From Kitasatospora aureofaciens (GTDB lineage: Bacteria; Actinomycetota; Actinomycetes; Streptomycetales; Streptomycetaceae): DNA of 64,000 bases. A model generated the notes under the pieces. That model was not told the DNA's origin, did no database searches, and saw nothing but the letters and a program-made list of their open reading frames with translations. The stretch covers positions 124,001 to 188,000 of the forward strand of contig JODU01000008.1 in assembly GCA_000720845.1 (NCBI GenBank), given 5' to 3'. Position numbers and translations under genes: made by a program. The first letter of the stretch is position 1; each line of letters starts with the position of its first letter. This document shows, one piece after another, positions 48,687 to 57,109 of this stretch.

Positions 48687-50029
48687 TGACCATGTCACCC
48701 CCCTCGACCGAAGCCGCCGAGCGCACCGGACCCACCGAGGCCGCCGCGCCCGCCGCCTCCGCCGAGGCCGCCGCGCCCGCCGACCGGACCGACGTGGTCG
48801 ACCTGTACCTCAAGCACATCGGCTCCGGCCGCGCCGTCATGGGCCGGGTCATGGGCGGCATGGCCGAGGTCCGCTCCGAGGGCGTCTGGATCGACGCCGA
48901 CGACGGCCGCCGCTTCCTGGACTTCGGCGGCTACGGCGTCTTCATCCTCGGCCACCGCCACCCGGCCGTCGTCGAGGCGGTGCACCGCCAGATCGACACC
49001 CACCCGCTGGCCAGCCGGGTCTTCCTGGAACCCGTCGCGGCCCGCGCCGCCCAGGCCCTCGCCGCCCACACCCCGCCCGGCCTGGACTACGTCCACTTCG
49101 TCAACTCCGGCGCCGAGGCCACCGAAGCCGCCCTGAAGCTCGCCCGCGCCCACGGCCGCACCTCGGTGATCACCACCCGACGCGGCTTCCACGGCAAGAC
49201 GCTCGGCGCCCTCAGCGTCACCGCCAACGCCACCTACCAGACACCCTTCCAGCCCCTGCTCCCCGACGTCACCCAGGTCGCCTACGACGACCCGGCCGAC
49301 CTCGAACAGGCGCTGGCCGCCCGGCGCGACCGTGCCTGCGTCATCGTCGAACCCGTCCAGGGCGAAGGCGGCGTCCGCATCCCCCGCCCCGGCTACCTGA
49401 GCCAGGTGCGCGCGCTGTGCAGTGCCTACGGCGCCCTGCTGGTCGTCGACGAGATCCAGACCGGCATGGGACGCCTCGGCACCTGGTGGGGCGTCGACGC
49501 CGAGGACGTGCGCCCGGACGTGCTGCTGGCCGGCAAGGGACTGAGCGGCGGCGTCGTACCGATCGCCGCCATGGCCGCCACCGCGGAGGCCTACGGGCCC
49601 TTCAGCCGCGACCCCTACCTGCACACCTCCACCTTCGGCGCCTCCCCGATCGCCTGCGCCGCCGCGCTCGCCACCGTACGGGCGATGGAGGAGGAGAACA
49701 CCGTGGCCCGGGCGGCGGCGCTCGGCCTGCGCGTCCTGGCCGCCGTACGGGAGGTGTGCGCCCCGTACGAGGGCGGCCTGGTCCGCGAGGTGCGCGGGCG
49801 GGGCCTGCTGATCGGCATCGAGTTCGCCGAGGAACAGGCGGTCGGCGAACTGCTGCTGGAGCTGATCGCCCGCGGCGTCCTCGTCAACCACTCCCTCAAC
49901 TCCACCCGGGTGCTGCGGCTCACCCCGCCGGCCGTGGTCGAGGACGCCGAGCTGGACCTGTTCCTCACCACCCTCACCGAAGCCCTGCACAGCACGGCCG
50001 GCCGCATGTCCGGACGGCCGTCGCGCTGA
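48686..50029 (+). CDS. Class III PLP-dependent aminotransferase
   Basis: 447 residues from the ATG of a TGATG overlap, with GGAGGTG upstream. After an Ala/Glu/Thr-rich N-terminal tail of about 30 residues the class III fold is complete: FGGYGVFILGHRHPAVVEAV, FVNSGAEATEAALKLARAHG, TRRGFHGKTLGALSVTAN, VVDEIQTGMGRLGTWW, the PLP lysine in LLAGKGLSGG, and TSTFGASPIACAAAL. Relatives act on ornithine, putrescine, 4-aminobutyrate or long-chain aldehydes. Coupling to the thioester-reductase-like gene suggests it aminates the aldehyde formed there. Confidence 0.88.
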   Translation: MTMSPPSTEAAERTGPTEAAAPAASAEAAAPADRTDVVDLYLKHIGSGRAVMGRVMGGMAEVRSEGVWIDADDGRRFLDFGGYGVFILGHRHPAVVEAVHRQIDTHPLASRVFLEPVAARAAQALAAHTPPGLDYVHFVNSGAEATEAALKLARAHGRTSVITTRRGFHGKTLGALSVTANATYQTPFQPLLPDVTQVAYDDPADLEQALAARRDRACVIVEPVQGEGGVRIPRPGYLSQVRALCSAYGALLVVDEIQTGMGRLGTWWGVDAEDVRPDVLLAGKGLSGGVVPIAAMAATAEAYGPFSRDPYLHTSTFGASPIACAAALATVRAMEEENTVARAAALGLRVLAAVREVCAPYEGGLVREVRGRGLLIGIEFAEEQAVGELLLELIARGVLVNHSLNSTRVLRLTPPAVVEDAELDLFLTTLTEALHSTAGRMSGRPSR

Positions 50030-50081
50030 CCGTCCGGCCGACACCCGCGTCCGCGAACCACCCGGAAGGAACGAACGCCCC

Positions 50082-50549
50082 ATGCGCCACGTGGTCCTGC
50101 ACGCCCTCGCCGAGGGTCTGACACCCGCCGAGGTCTACCTCCGCATCAGCGACTTCGGCCGCTATCCCGAGTACAGCGACGTCTTCCGCGAGGTGCGCGT
50201 CGAACCGCCGCTGCCCGACGGCTCCACCGTCTCGGACTGGACCGTCGAGTTCCGGGGCGGCCTGATGCGCTGGCGGGAGCGCGACACCTACTCGCCCGAG
50301 ACGTACTCCCTCGCCTTCGAGCAGCTCAGCGGCGACTTCCAGACCTTCGAGGGCAGCTGGCGGTGCGAGCCGCGGGGCGGCGGCACCCTCGTCGTCTTCA
50401 CCGCCGCCTTCGACCTCGGCATCCCCTCGCTGGCCGAGATCCTCGACCCGGTGGCCGAGTTGACGGTGCGCACCAACATCGCCCGGGTGCTGCGGGGCCT
50501 GGCGGACGCGGAGGTGATCGATGAACGCGCGGCTGCGGCTCGTGGCTGA
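50082..50549 (+). CDS. SRPBCC (polyketide cyclase/START-like) protein
   Basis: 155 residues from an ATG. The helix-grip fold shows EVYLRISDFGRYPEYSDVFR, VSDWTVEFRGGLMRWRERDT, then FEGSWRCEPRGGGTLVVFTA and a C-terminal helix. Members bind a hydrophobic ligand in a deep cavity; in polyketide clusters they fold or aromatise chains, elsewhere they carry lipids or quinones. With no ketosynthase here, a carrier or cyclisation role on a lipophilic amine or imine is possible. It overlaps the flavin reductase gene by 29 bp. Confidence 0.75.
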   Translation: MRHVVLHALAEGLTPAEVYLRISDFGRYPEYSDVFREVRVEPPLPDGSTVSDWTVEFRGGLMRWRERDTYSPETYSLAFEQLSGDFQTFEGSWRCEPRGGGTLVVFTAAFDLGIPSLAEILDPVAELTVRTNIARVLRGLADAEVIDERAAAARG

Positions 50550-51108
50550 CCGGGCGGCGGCGACCGCCGGGCACCCGCCCGCGGCCGCCGAGCCCCTGTA
50601 CGAGGAACCCGGGCCGGGCGCCGCCCGCTGCCTCGGCCTGTACGCCAAGCTGGCCGCCGGGGTGACCGTCGTGACGGCCCGCGGCGAGGACGGTCCGCTC
50701 GGCATGACCGTCTCCGCCGTCACCTCCCTCTCCGCCCGCCCGCCGATGCTCCTGGCCTGCCTGCGGGACGGCTCCCGCACCCTCGCCGCCGTCCGTCACC
50801 GCCGGACCTTCGCCGTGCACCTGCTGCGCGAGGAACAGCAGGAGCTGGCCGGCCGGTTCGCGTCCCCCACGACGAGTGCCGCCGAGCGGTTCGCCGGGAC
50901 GGACACCCGGCAGGTGCTGGGCGTGCCCGTGCTGGCCGGGGCGCTCGCCTGGTCGGTCTGCCTCACCGAGGACGTACGCCGCTACGGTGACCACCACCTC
51001 GTCGTCGGCCGGGTCGCCGCCGTGCACGTGGGCCCCGGCCGCCCGCTGCTGTGGCACGACCGCAGGTTCGGCGCGCTGACCGAACCGGTGCCGGACGCCG
51101 CCGGATGA
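50521..51108 (+). CDS. Flavin reductase-domain protein
   Basis: 195 residues from an ATG within the previous gene. FMN-binding split-barrel fold: KLAAGVTVVTARGEDGPLGM, TVSAVTSLSARPPMLLACLR, then FAVHLLREEQQELAGRFASP, with a C-terminal HHLVVGRVAAVHVGPGRPLL. These enzymes reduce FMN or FAD with NAD(P)H and supply it to two-component monooxygenases or halogenases. The halogenase in the opposite operon of this cluster needs such a partner. The gene overlaps both neighbours, including ATGA with the flavoenzyme that follows. Confidence 0.85.
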   Translation: MNARLRLVADRAAATAGHPPAAAEPLYEEPGPGAARCLGLYAKLAAGVTVVTARGEDGPLGMTVSAVTSLSARPPMLLACLRDGSRTLAAVRHRRTFAVHLLREEQQELAGRFASPTTSAAERFAGTDTRQVLGVPVLAGALAWSVCLTEDVRRYGDHHLVVGRVAAVHVGPGRPLLWHDRRFGALTEPVPDAAG

Positions 51109-52427
51109 GTGGGCAGCCGGCCGGAACGCCGTACTGGGACCCGGCGGAACTCCCGTCCCAGCCCCAGCTGCACGGCGTGGTCACCGCGGACGTGGCCGTT
51201 GTCGGGGCCGGTCTGGCCGGGCTGTCCTGCGCCTACCACCTCGCCGAACGCGCCCCCGGGCTCGACATCGCCGTGGTGGACGCGCAGCACCCGGCCGCCG
51301 GGGCCAGCGGCCGGGGCACCGGCCTGCTGGGCCCCCGGGCCGGCCCCGCCCTCGACCGCGCGGTGCGCCGCTTCGGCGCCCGGACGGCGCACCGGATGCA
51401 CCGGGCCAGTCAGCAGGCGGTGCGGGACGTGCTCGACCTGTGCACCCGGCTCGACGTGCCCTGCGGGCTGCGGCCCGGCGAGCAGCTCATGGCCACCCGC
51501 TCGCCCGCGGGCCTGGTGGCGCTCGCCCGCCAGGCCCGCGCCTGCCGCGAACTGGGCCTGGACGTCCCCGTCCTCTCCCCGGCCGGCATCCGCGAGCGCG
51601 TCGCGCTGCCCTACCGGGCGGCTCTCCTGCACCGCCCGGCCGCCACCCTCGACCCGGCCGCCCTGACCTGCGCCCTCGCCCGCGCCTGTGCCGACAAGGG
51701 GGTGCGGTTCTACGGCCGCAGCCCGCTGCTGGGCCTGCGCCCCGGCGACCTGGTGGGCCCCGAACTGGTCCTCCCGCACGGCCGCCTGTACGCCGGGCAG
51801 GCGGTGCTGGCCGTCAACTCCGCCGCCGAGGCGCTGGACCTGCCGGTCGGCACGGTCCTGCCGCTGGAGGTGTACGCCGTCGCCACCGAGCCGCTGAGCA
51901 CCGCCGCCTACGAGGCGCTGGGCGGGCGTGCCGGACACGCCGTCGTCGACGCGGTGCCGCTGGCACCGTACTTCCGGCTGCTCCCGGACCGGGGCCTGGT
52001 CGCGGGCGGCGGCACCGCCTCGGTCCCGGCCGGGCTCGCCGCGCCCCGCCTCCAGGCCCTGCGCGAGCGCGCCTGGACCCGGCTGGAGCGCTGGCTGCGG
52101 GCCCTGCACCCCGACCTCGCCCGGGTGCGGGTCACCCACCGCTGGTCCGGCCGGATCGGCATGACCGCCGACGACCTGCCGGTGGTCGGGCTGGTGCCGG
52201 GGCACTCCGACGTCTGGTACATCGGCGGCTGCGGCGGCCACGGCCTCGCGCTGTCCGTGGCGCACGGCGCATACGTGGCGGGCGCCCTGCTCGGTGAGCC
52301 GGACCCCGGCGAACCGCTGCCCTGGCACCGCTCGCGCGCCCCCCGTCTGCCCCTCGGTGGCCCCGTGCGCCCCCTGCTGCGCGCCTGTGTGGACGCACAC
52401 GGGTGGGCCGTGCGGCGTGTCTGCTGA
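51105..52427 (+). CDS. DAO-type FAD-dependent oxidoreductase
   Basis: 440 residues from an ATG overlapping the flavin reductase stop. VTADVAVVGAGLAGLSCAYHLAER is the FAD dinucleotide motif near residue 27, ASGRGTGLLGPRAG is the second FAD contact, and the C-terminal MTADDLPVVGLVPGHSDVWY and IGGCGGHGLALS complete the glycine-oxidase/PuuB-like layout. These enzymes oxidise amines or N-substituted amino acids to imines with O2, giving H2O2. Following an aminotransferase, the substrate is probably the amine or a derivative made by the pathway (inference). Confidence 0.85.
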   Translation: MSGQPAGTPYWDPAELPSQPQLHGVVTADVAVVGAGLAGLSCAYHLAERAPGLDIAVVDAQHPAAGASGRGTGLLGPRAGPALDRAVRRFGARTAHRMHRASQQAVRDVLDLCTRLDVPCGLRPGEQLMATRSPAGLVALARQARACRELGLDVPVLSPAGIRERVALPYRAALLHRPAATLDPAALTCALARACADKGVRFYGRSPLLGLRPGDLVGPELVLPHGRLYAGQAVLAVNSAAEALDLPVGTVLPLEVYAVATEPLSTAAYEALGGRAGHAVVDAVPLAPYFRLLPDRGLVAGGGTASVPAGLAAPRLQALRERAWTRLERWLRALHPDLARVRVTHRWSGRIGMTADDLPVVGLVPGHSDVWYIGGCGGHGLALSVAHGAYVAGALLGEPDPGEPLPWHRSRAPRLPLGGPVRPLLRACVDAHGWAVRRVC

Positions 52428-52483
52428 CGGCCGGCGCGCGGTGGTGTCCCATTCCAGTTCCTGAGATCGACCGGGAGGTTCTC

Positions 52484-53728
52484 ATGATGCGACTCAGCCT
52501 CGGCAGGGACGGCCGCCTGCCGCCGTCCGTGACCATGGGTACCGTCGACGTCGCCTTTCACCTGGCAGCGCGGGGGCGACCGCTCCCCGTCGTGTTCGCC
52601 TTCGCGTTCGACGGCGGGGCCCCGACCCTGGACTCCGTACGGGCGCGGGTCGCCGAACGCGCCCACCGCATCCCGGCGTTGCACTACCGCATCGCGCGCG
52701 AGGCCCGGAGGTTCCGGCGGGTGGACCGGATCGCGGCGGACCGGCACGTGCACGAGGCGTGGCTGCCCGAGGACACCGACGGCTCGGCGACCGGCCGGCT
52801 GATGCTCTCCCGTCCCATGAACGCCGACGACCGGCCGCCCTGGGACGTGTGGCTGGTGCACGGTCCGCAGGGCCGCCACACACTCTGCTACCGCACCGAC
52901 CACGCTTTCCAGGACGGGGTGGGCGCCGCCTACACCGCCCGCGCCCTGCTGGGCGACGACCCCGAGGGCGGACCGGCCCCGCAGCCCCGCCGTCTGCCCA
53001 CCGCCGCGGGTCTCGCGGGCACCCTCGGGGACCTGGCGGGCGCCTTCGGGGCGGCGACGGTGAAACCGGCCTTCGACGGCGTGTGCACCGGGCGGGTCGA
53101 CGTGTGCCATGCCGATACCTCGCTCGCCCGGCTCCGCGCCGTCGGCCGCGCGTACGGGGCCACGGTGACGGACGTCTACCTCGCCGCCCTGTCCCACGCC
53201 GTGCGCACCTGGCACCTGAAGGAGACCGGCACGGTCCACCCGCCGTTGCCCGTGGCCATCCCGATGTCGGTGCGCGCCCCGGGCGAGGAACGGGCCCCGG
53301 GCAACCGCATGATCACCGCCCGGGTACTGCTGCCGTGCGACGAGGAGTCGCCGCGGCGGGCGCTGGCCCGGGTGGTGGCCGCGATGAACGTGCTGCGGGC
53401 CGGGCGGCGGCGCGACTCCATGCGGGTGCTGCTGGCGGCCACCCCGCGGTCGGTCGGCGCCCGGGTCGGCGTCCGCCTGGTGCACGGCCGGCTGGTCGCG
53501 GGGCCGGTGAGCAGCGTGAACTTCGGGACGGCGCTGGTCCACCAGGGACTCGCGGCCAGGCGCGCGGCCGTCTTCACGAGCGTCGCATCCGGGATCCGCA
53601 GCGTGATCACGCTGACCAGCCAGCATGACACCGCGTGCCTGACCGTGGTGCACGACGAGGCGCTCCGCACCGCCGACGAACTCCCCGACCTGTGGCTCGC
53701 GGCGCTGCTGGAGCTGGAACGAGGCTGA
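52484..53728 (+). CDS. WS/DGAT-type acyltransferase homologue
   Basis: 414 residues from an ATG with GGGAGG upstream. The layout is that of bacterial wax ester synthase/diacylglycerol acyltransferases: RIPALHYRI near 63, the active-site region RTDHAFQDGVGAA at about 137-149, VTDVYLAALSHAVRTW, and PMSVRAPGEERAPGNRM. The usual HHxxxDG reads DHxxxDG: the second His (140), the catalytic base, is kept, the first is Asp139. It would acylate an alcohol or amine with acyl-CoA. A poorly conserved N-terminus and the altered motif suggest a specialised acceptor, possibly the amine of this cluster. Last gene before the convergent terminator. Confidence 0.78.
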   Translation: MMRLSLGRDGRLPPSVTMGTVDVAFHLAARGRPLPVVFAFAFDGGAPTLDSVRARVAERAHRIPALHYRIAREARRFRRVDRIAADRHVHEAWLPEDTDGSATGRLMLSRPMNADDRPPWDVWLVHGPQGRHTLCYRTDHAFQDGVGAAYTARALLGDDPEGGPAPQPRRLPTAAGLAGTLGDLAGAFGAATVKPAFDGVCTGRVDVCHADTSLARLRAVGRAYGATVTDVYLAALSHAVRTWHLKETGTVHPPLPVAIPMSVRAPGEERAPGNRMITARVLLPCDEESPRRALARVVAAMNVLRAGRRRDSMRVLLAATPRSVGARVGVRLVHGRLVAGPVSSVNFGTALVHQGLAARRAAVFTSVASGIRSVITLTSQHDTACLTVVHDEALRTADELPDLWLAALLELERG

Positions 53729-53754
53729 CCCGGGCGCGGTTTCCGCGCGGTCCG

Positions 53755-53790
53755 CGACGAGGCCCCGGGCAGCCGCCCGGGGCCTCGTCG
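53755..53790. terminator. Strong bidirectional terminator between the two operons
   Basis: Arms CGACGAGGCCCCGGGC and GCCCGGGGCCTCGTCG pair perfectly over 16 bp with an AGCC loop. It lies 26 bp after the WS/DGAT stop and 10 bp before the end of the leftward methyltransferase gene. Confidence 0.85.
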
Positions 53791-53800
53791 TACCGGAGGT

Positions 53801-54697
53801 TCAGCGCGGGCCGCGCAGCGTTCCCGTCGTGAGGAAGGCGCACTTGGCGGCGGCCTCACCGACCAGCGGCAGGTACAGGGACAGCCGTTCCATCGCGTAC
53901 GGCAGGGTGAACAGATCGGCGACCCGCGCGTCCCAGCCGTGCTCCGCCCACCACTCCTCCGGGTCGGCCAGCTGCCAGTTCCAGGCCGCGCCGATCGTGG
54001 CGAGGGCATCGAGGAACGGGGCCACCAGCGGGGAGTCGACCGCCCGGGAGTTCACGCACTCGGCGCCGAAGGTGCTGCCCTCGGCGGACAGTTCGGTCAT
54101 CGTGGTGACGACGGCGGCCACCTGGTCGGGGCCGAGGAAGTACAGCGGGGCCTCGCAGAGCCAGGCGGTGGGCCTGGAGGGATCGAAACCCGCCTCGACG
54201 AGCCGCGCGCCCCACGACCCGGTGACGTCGGCTCCGACGGTGCTGCGGCGTCCGCAGGTGAGCGGGCTGCAGTCCAGCACGCGGTCCTTGAAGGCGAGGA
54301 CGGAGGGGGCCTCGACCTCGAAGACGTGCACACCGGTCGGCCAGTCCAGCCGGAAGGCGCGGGTGTCCAGGCCGGCCCCGAGGACGACCACCTGACGGCA
54401 GCCCGAACGGGCCGCGGTGAGCAGGTAGTCGTCGAAGAAGCGGGAGCGCACCACCTGCCAGTCGGGCAGCAGGCGCTGCATCGCTCCGTCTCCCGGCGGA
54501 CCGCCCTGGAAGCGGGCCGCGTGCAGGAAGTCGGCGGCCCACGGGTCGAGGACGTACGGCGCGGGCCGCAGGGCCTCCGCCGCGTGCGCGGCACTCGTCC
54601 AGAGCGCCGCGTGCGAGAGGCACTCCGGGGCTCGGGCGGCGGGCACGGACGGTGACCGCGGTGCGGTGACCGTCTGCGGTCGGGTGGATTCCGGCAT
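53801..54697 (-). CDS. SAM-dependent O-methyltransferase, LCMT/PPM1 type
   Basis: 298 residues from an ATG with AGGAGGTCCC upstream. The family hallmark VVVLGAGLDTRAFRLDW near 110, then HVFEVEAPSVLAFKDRVL and TAWLCEAPLYFLGPDQVA are clear. LCMT-type enzymes methylate carboxylates or hydroxyls of small molecules in actinobacterial secondary metabolism. It is last in the leftward operon, 59 bp after the UbiB-like gene, and could add a methyl ester or ether to the cluster product. Confidence 0.85.
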   Translation of the reverse strand: MPESTRPQTVTAPRSPSVPAARAPECLSHAALWTSAAHAAEALRPAPYVLDPWAADFLHAARFQGGPPGDGAMQRLLPDWQVVRSRFFDDYLLTAARSGCRQVVVLGAGLDTRAFRLDWPTGVHVFEVEAPSVLAFKDRVLDCSPLTCGRRSTVGADVTGSWGARLVEAGFDPSRPTAWLCEAPLYFLGPDQVAAVVTTMTELSAEGSTFGAECVNSRAVDSPLVAPFLDALATIGAAWNWQLADPEEWWAEHGWDARVADLFTLPYAMERLSLYLPLVGEAAAKCAFLTTGTLRGPR

Positions 54698-54756
54698 GGG
54701 ACCTCCTGGAAAGGGGCGGAGTGTGCGGGAGCGGGGCAGCCGTGCGCGGGCCGGAG

Positions 54757-56310
54757 TCAGCCCGCGCGGCGGCGGCCGAGAAGGAAGGCCGCGGCACCCA
54801 GCGCGATCATGCCCTTGGAGGGGCGGGTGGGCCGCTGGCCGCCCCTGGCGGCGGGGGTGCGCGGCTCGTGGATGTTCAGCGCGAACTGGCGGTTGGCCAC
54901 GTCGGACAGGACACCGCGGACCTGGTCGGGGCTGGTGACGGCGGCCAGGAGCAGTTCCATCGAATTCCGGGCGAACTGGTTGCGGCCCAGGAACTCGCGG
55001 CCCAGGGCGAACAGGATCTTCGGCACCTCCCCCTGGAACACCTCCGGCAGGGTGATCTCGGGAGCCAGACAGCGCACCGAGCCGTCCAGGTTCGCGAACG
55101 ACTTGCCGAGCAGCGAGACCGCCGGAGGCGAACCGATGCCCCGCTTGGTCGCCTTGGCCAGCACCGTGGTGAGCGAGACGCCGAAGTTCATGTCCTCCAG
55201 GGCCAGATGGGAGACCTTGGGCACGAAGGCCGCCATGTCCGCGGCGAAGGCGGGCATGTTGGCCCACGGCGTCAGCCGGCCCATCTCGGCCCAGTGCTGC
55301 GCCAGTCCGGCCCCGTCGTTCTGTGCCAGCGTCATGAACAGCGGCAGCAGTTGCAGGCTGGTCCGGCGGTCCAGCCGGCCGACCATGCCCCAGTCGATGA
55401 GGGTCGCCGGTCCGCCCGGGGCGGCGAAGACGTTGCCGGCGTGCGGGTCGGCGTGGAAGAAGCGGTGGACGAAGTACCCGTGATACATGAAGCGCAGCAG
55501 GTCCTTGCCGATCTCCACCCGTTCGCTGTCCGAGAAGTGGGCGCGGTCGACGTGCCGCACCGACTGCCCGTCCGCCAGCGACTGCACGAGAACCCGGGGG
55601 CTGGCGTGCAGGACCCGGGGCACCTCCAGCGAGCGGAACGACCGGACGTGCTCGCGGGCCTCGTCCATGTTGCGGGCCTCGCCGGTGAAGTCCAGCTCGG
55701 GTTCCATGGCGTCGAAGACCGAGCCGAGCATCGCCTCGATGTCGATCACCTCGTTGAACCGGGGAGCGACCCGGGCCACGATCCGCGACGCCCGGCGCAT
55801 CAGGGCCATGTCCGCGAGCACACCCTCGCGGATGCCGGGCCGTTGGATCTTCACCACGGCGGCCCGACCGCCCGGCAGTGTCACGCGGTAGACCTGGGCG
55901 AGGGACGCCGCCCCGAGCGGGGCGGCGGTCTCGACGTCGTCGAAGCGCAGTTTCCAGTCCGGCCCCAGGTCCCGGGCCAGCACCGGTTCGAACTCCGAGA
56001 ACGGCTGGACGTCGACCTCGTCGTGCAGGTTCTGGAGTTCGTCCCGGATGGACTCGGGGACCATGTCGGGTCTGGTGGACAGGATCTGTCCGAGCTTCAC
56101 GTAGAAGGGACCGAGGCTCTCCAGGGCCTGCCGCACCGCCTTGGCGCGGCGCTGCTCGGACCCGGCGGAGGATTCGGTGTCCTCCGCCGGGGACCGCGCG
56201 TCCCGCTTGGAACGCCCACGCAGCCGGGCCGTCAGACCCACCTCGTCGACCACGAGGCTGCCAAGGACCTTGACCACGAGACGCAGCCGGTCGCCGACTA
56301 CAGACGCCAT
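54757..56310 (-). CDS. UbiB/ABC1 (AarF) protein kinase-like protein
   Basis: 517 residues. The KxGQ motif GPFYVKLGQILSTRPDMVP (about 67-85), a Gly/Ala-rich loop LGAASLAQVYRV, VVKIQRPGI with the ATP-binding Lys, and FFHADPHAGNVF then LIDWGMVGRL (catalytic and metal-binding segments) are present. The final 20 residues are a short hydrophobic helix (GMIALGAAAFLLGRR) likely membrane-bound. UbiB proteins are atypical ATPases/kinases that help extract or organise lipid substrates such as quinone precursors for enzymes. Presence in this operon suggests the pathway intermediates are membrane-embedded. Confidence 0.88.
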   Translation of the reverse strand: MASVVGDRLRLVVKVLGSLVVDEVGLTARLRGRSKRDARSPAEDTESSAGSEQRRAKAVRQALESLGPFYVKLGQILSTRPDMVPESIRDELQNLHDEVDVQPFSEFEPVLARDLGPDWKLRFDDVETAAPLGAASLAQVYRVTLPGGRAAVVKIQRPGIREGVLADMALMRRASRIVARVAPRFNEVIDIEAMLGSVFDAMEPELDFTGEARNMDEAREHVRSFRSLEVPRVLHASPRVLVQSLADGQSVRHVDRAHFSDSERVEIGKDLLRFMYHGYFVHRFFHADPHAGNVFAAPGGPATLIDWGMVGRLDRRTSLQLLPLFMTLAQNDGAGLAQHWAEMGRLTPWANMPAFAADMAAFVPKVSHLALEDMNFGVSLTTVLAKATKRGIGSPPAVSLLGKSFANLDGSVRCLAPEITLPEVFQGEVPKILFALGREFLGRNQFARNSMELLLAAVTSPDQVRGVLSDVANRQFALNIHEPRTPAARGGQRPTRPSKGMIALGAAAFLLGRRRAG

Positions 56311-56396
56311 CGTGTGTGCTCCTCAGGTGGATTGCGCGGGGGAACGTCGGCCGGCGTACGGCGTGGCGCCGGCCGGCGGGACGGTGGCGGGACCGG

Positions 56397-57056
56397 TCAG
56401 CCGGAGGTCGAGGACGGACCGCCCTTGGGCCTGTCGCCCCCGTGCTGCCCGGTCAGACCCTGCAGCGCGGCCAGGCCCTGCTGTCCGGCCTGGGCAGGCA
56501 GGTTGGTCAGGTTCTGCAGGCCCTGGACCGCCTCCAGGAGCTTGGGGAGCACCTGGGTGAGCTGGGCGAGCTGGGTCGGCAGCGCCATCAGGTCGCCCGC
56601 CCCGCTCGCCGCGTGCCCGAGGCCGCCGGCCAGCTGACCGAGCCCGCCGAGCGCACCGGCCGCGCCGCCGACCGCGGCCAGCGGATTGGCCGCCCCGCCG
56701 AGCGCGGCCAGGGGGTTGCCCGCCCCGCCGAGCGCGGCCGCGAGGGGGTTGCCGACGCCGGCGGCACCGGTGAGCGCGGCCAGGGGGTTCGCCGCGCCCG
56801 CCATGTTGCCGGCCGCGCCGAGAGCGGCCATCGGGTTGGCGACACCCGCGAGCGCGGTCGCCGGGTTGACGGCGCCGGCCAGCGCGGCGAGGGCGTTCGG
56901 GGGCAGCCCGGCCAGGGCGTTGACGGCGTTGCCGGAGCGGCTCGACGAGTCCGAGTCGTCGCGGTTCAGGAGGTCGTCGAAGGCTTCCTTCCAGCTGTCG
57001 GTCATATCGCCGATCAAATCTTTGATGATGTCCTGGATGTTCTTGCTGTTGCCCAT
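56397..57056 (-). CDS. Ala/Gly-rich Asn-Pro repeat protein, function unknown
   Basis: 219 residues from an ATG. The N-terminus (MGNSKNIQDIIKDLIGDM, then WKEAFDDLLNR) is an acidic amphipathic helix. The middle (about 45-150) is built from seven or more degenerate units around NPLAALGGA, with variants NPATALAGV, NPMAALGAA and NPLAAVGGA. The C-terminal part has LTQLAQVLPKL-type helical heptads, then a polar Gly/Lys/Ser tail. No signal peptide is present. Such regularly spaced Asn-Pro turns with hydrophobic short helices could coat a lipid surface, polymerise or span a membrane. I know no family for it. It lies between a sigma factor gene (53 bp) and the UbiB-like gene. Confidence 0.65.
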   Translation of the reverse strand: MGNSKNIQDIIKDLIGDMTDSWKEAFDDLLNRDDSDSSSRSGNAVNALAGLPPNALAALAGAVNPATALAGVANPMAALGAAGNMAGAANPLAALTGAAGVGNPLAAALGGAGNPLAALGGAANPLAAVGGAAGALGGLGQLAGGLGHAASGAGDLMALPTQLAQLTQVLPKLLEAVQGLQNLTNLPAQAGQQGLAALQGLTGQHGGDRPKGGPSSTSG

Positions 57057-57109
57057 GAGTGTGGTCCCTTTCCGTTTCTCTGTGATGGGAGAGAAGTGGC
57101 TGCCGGCTG

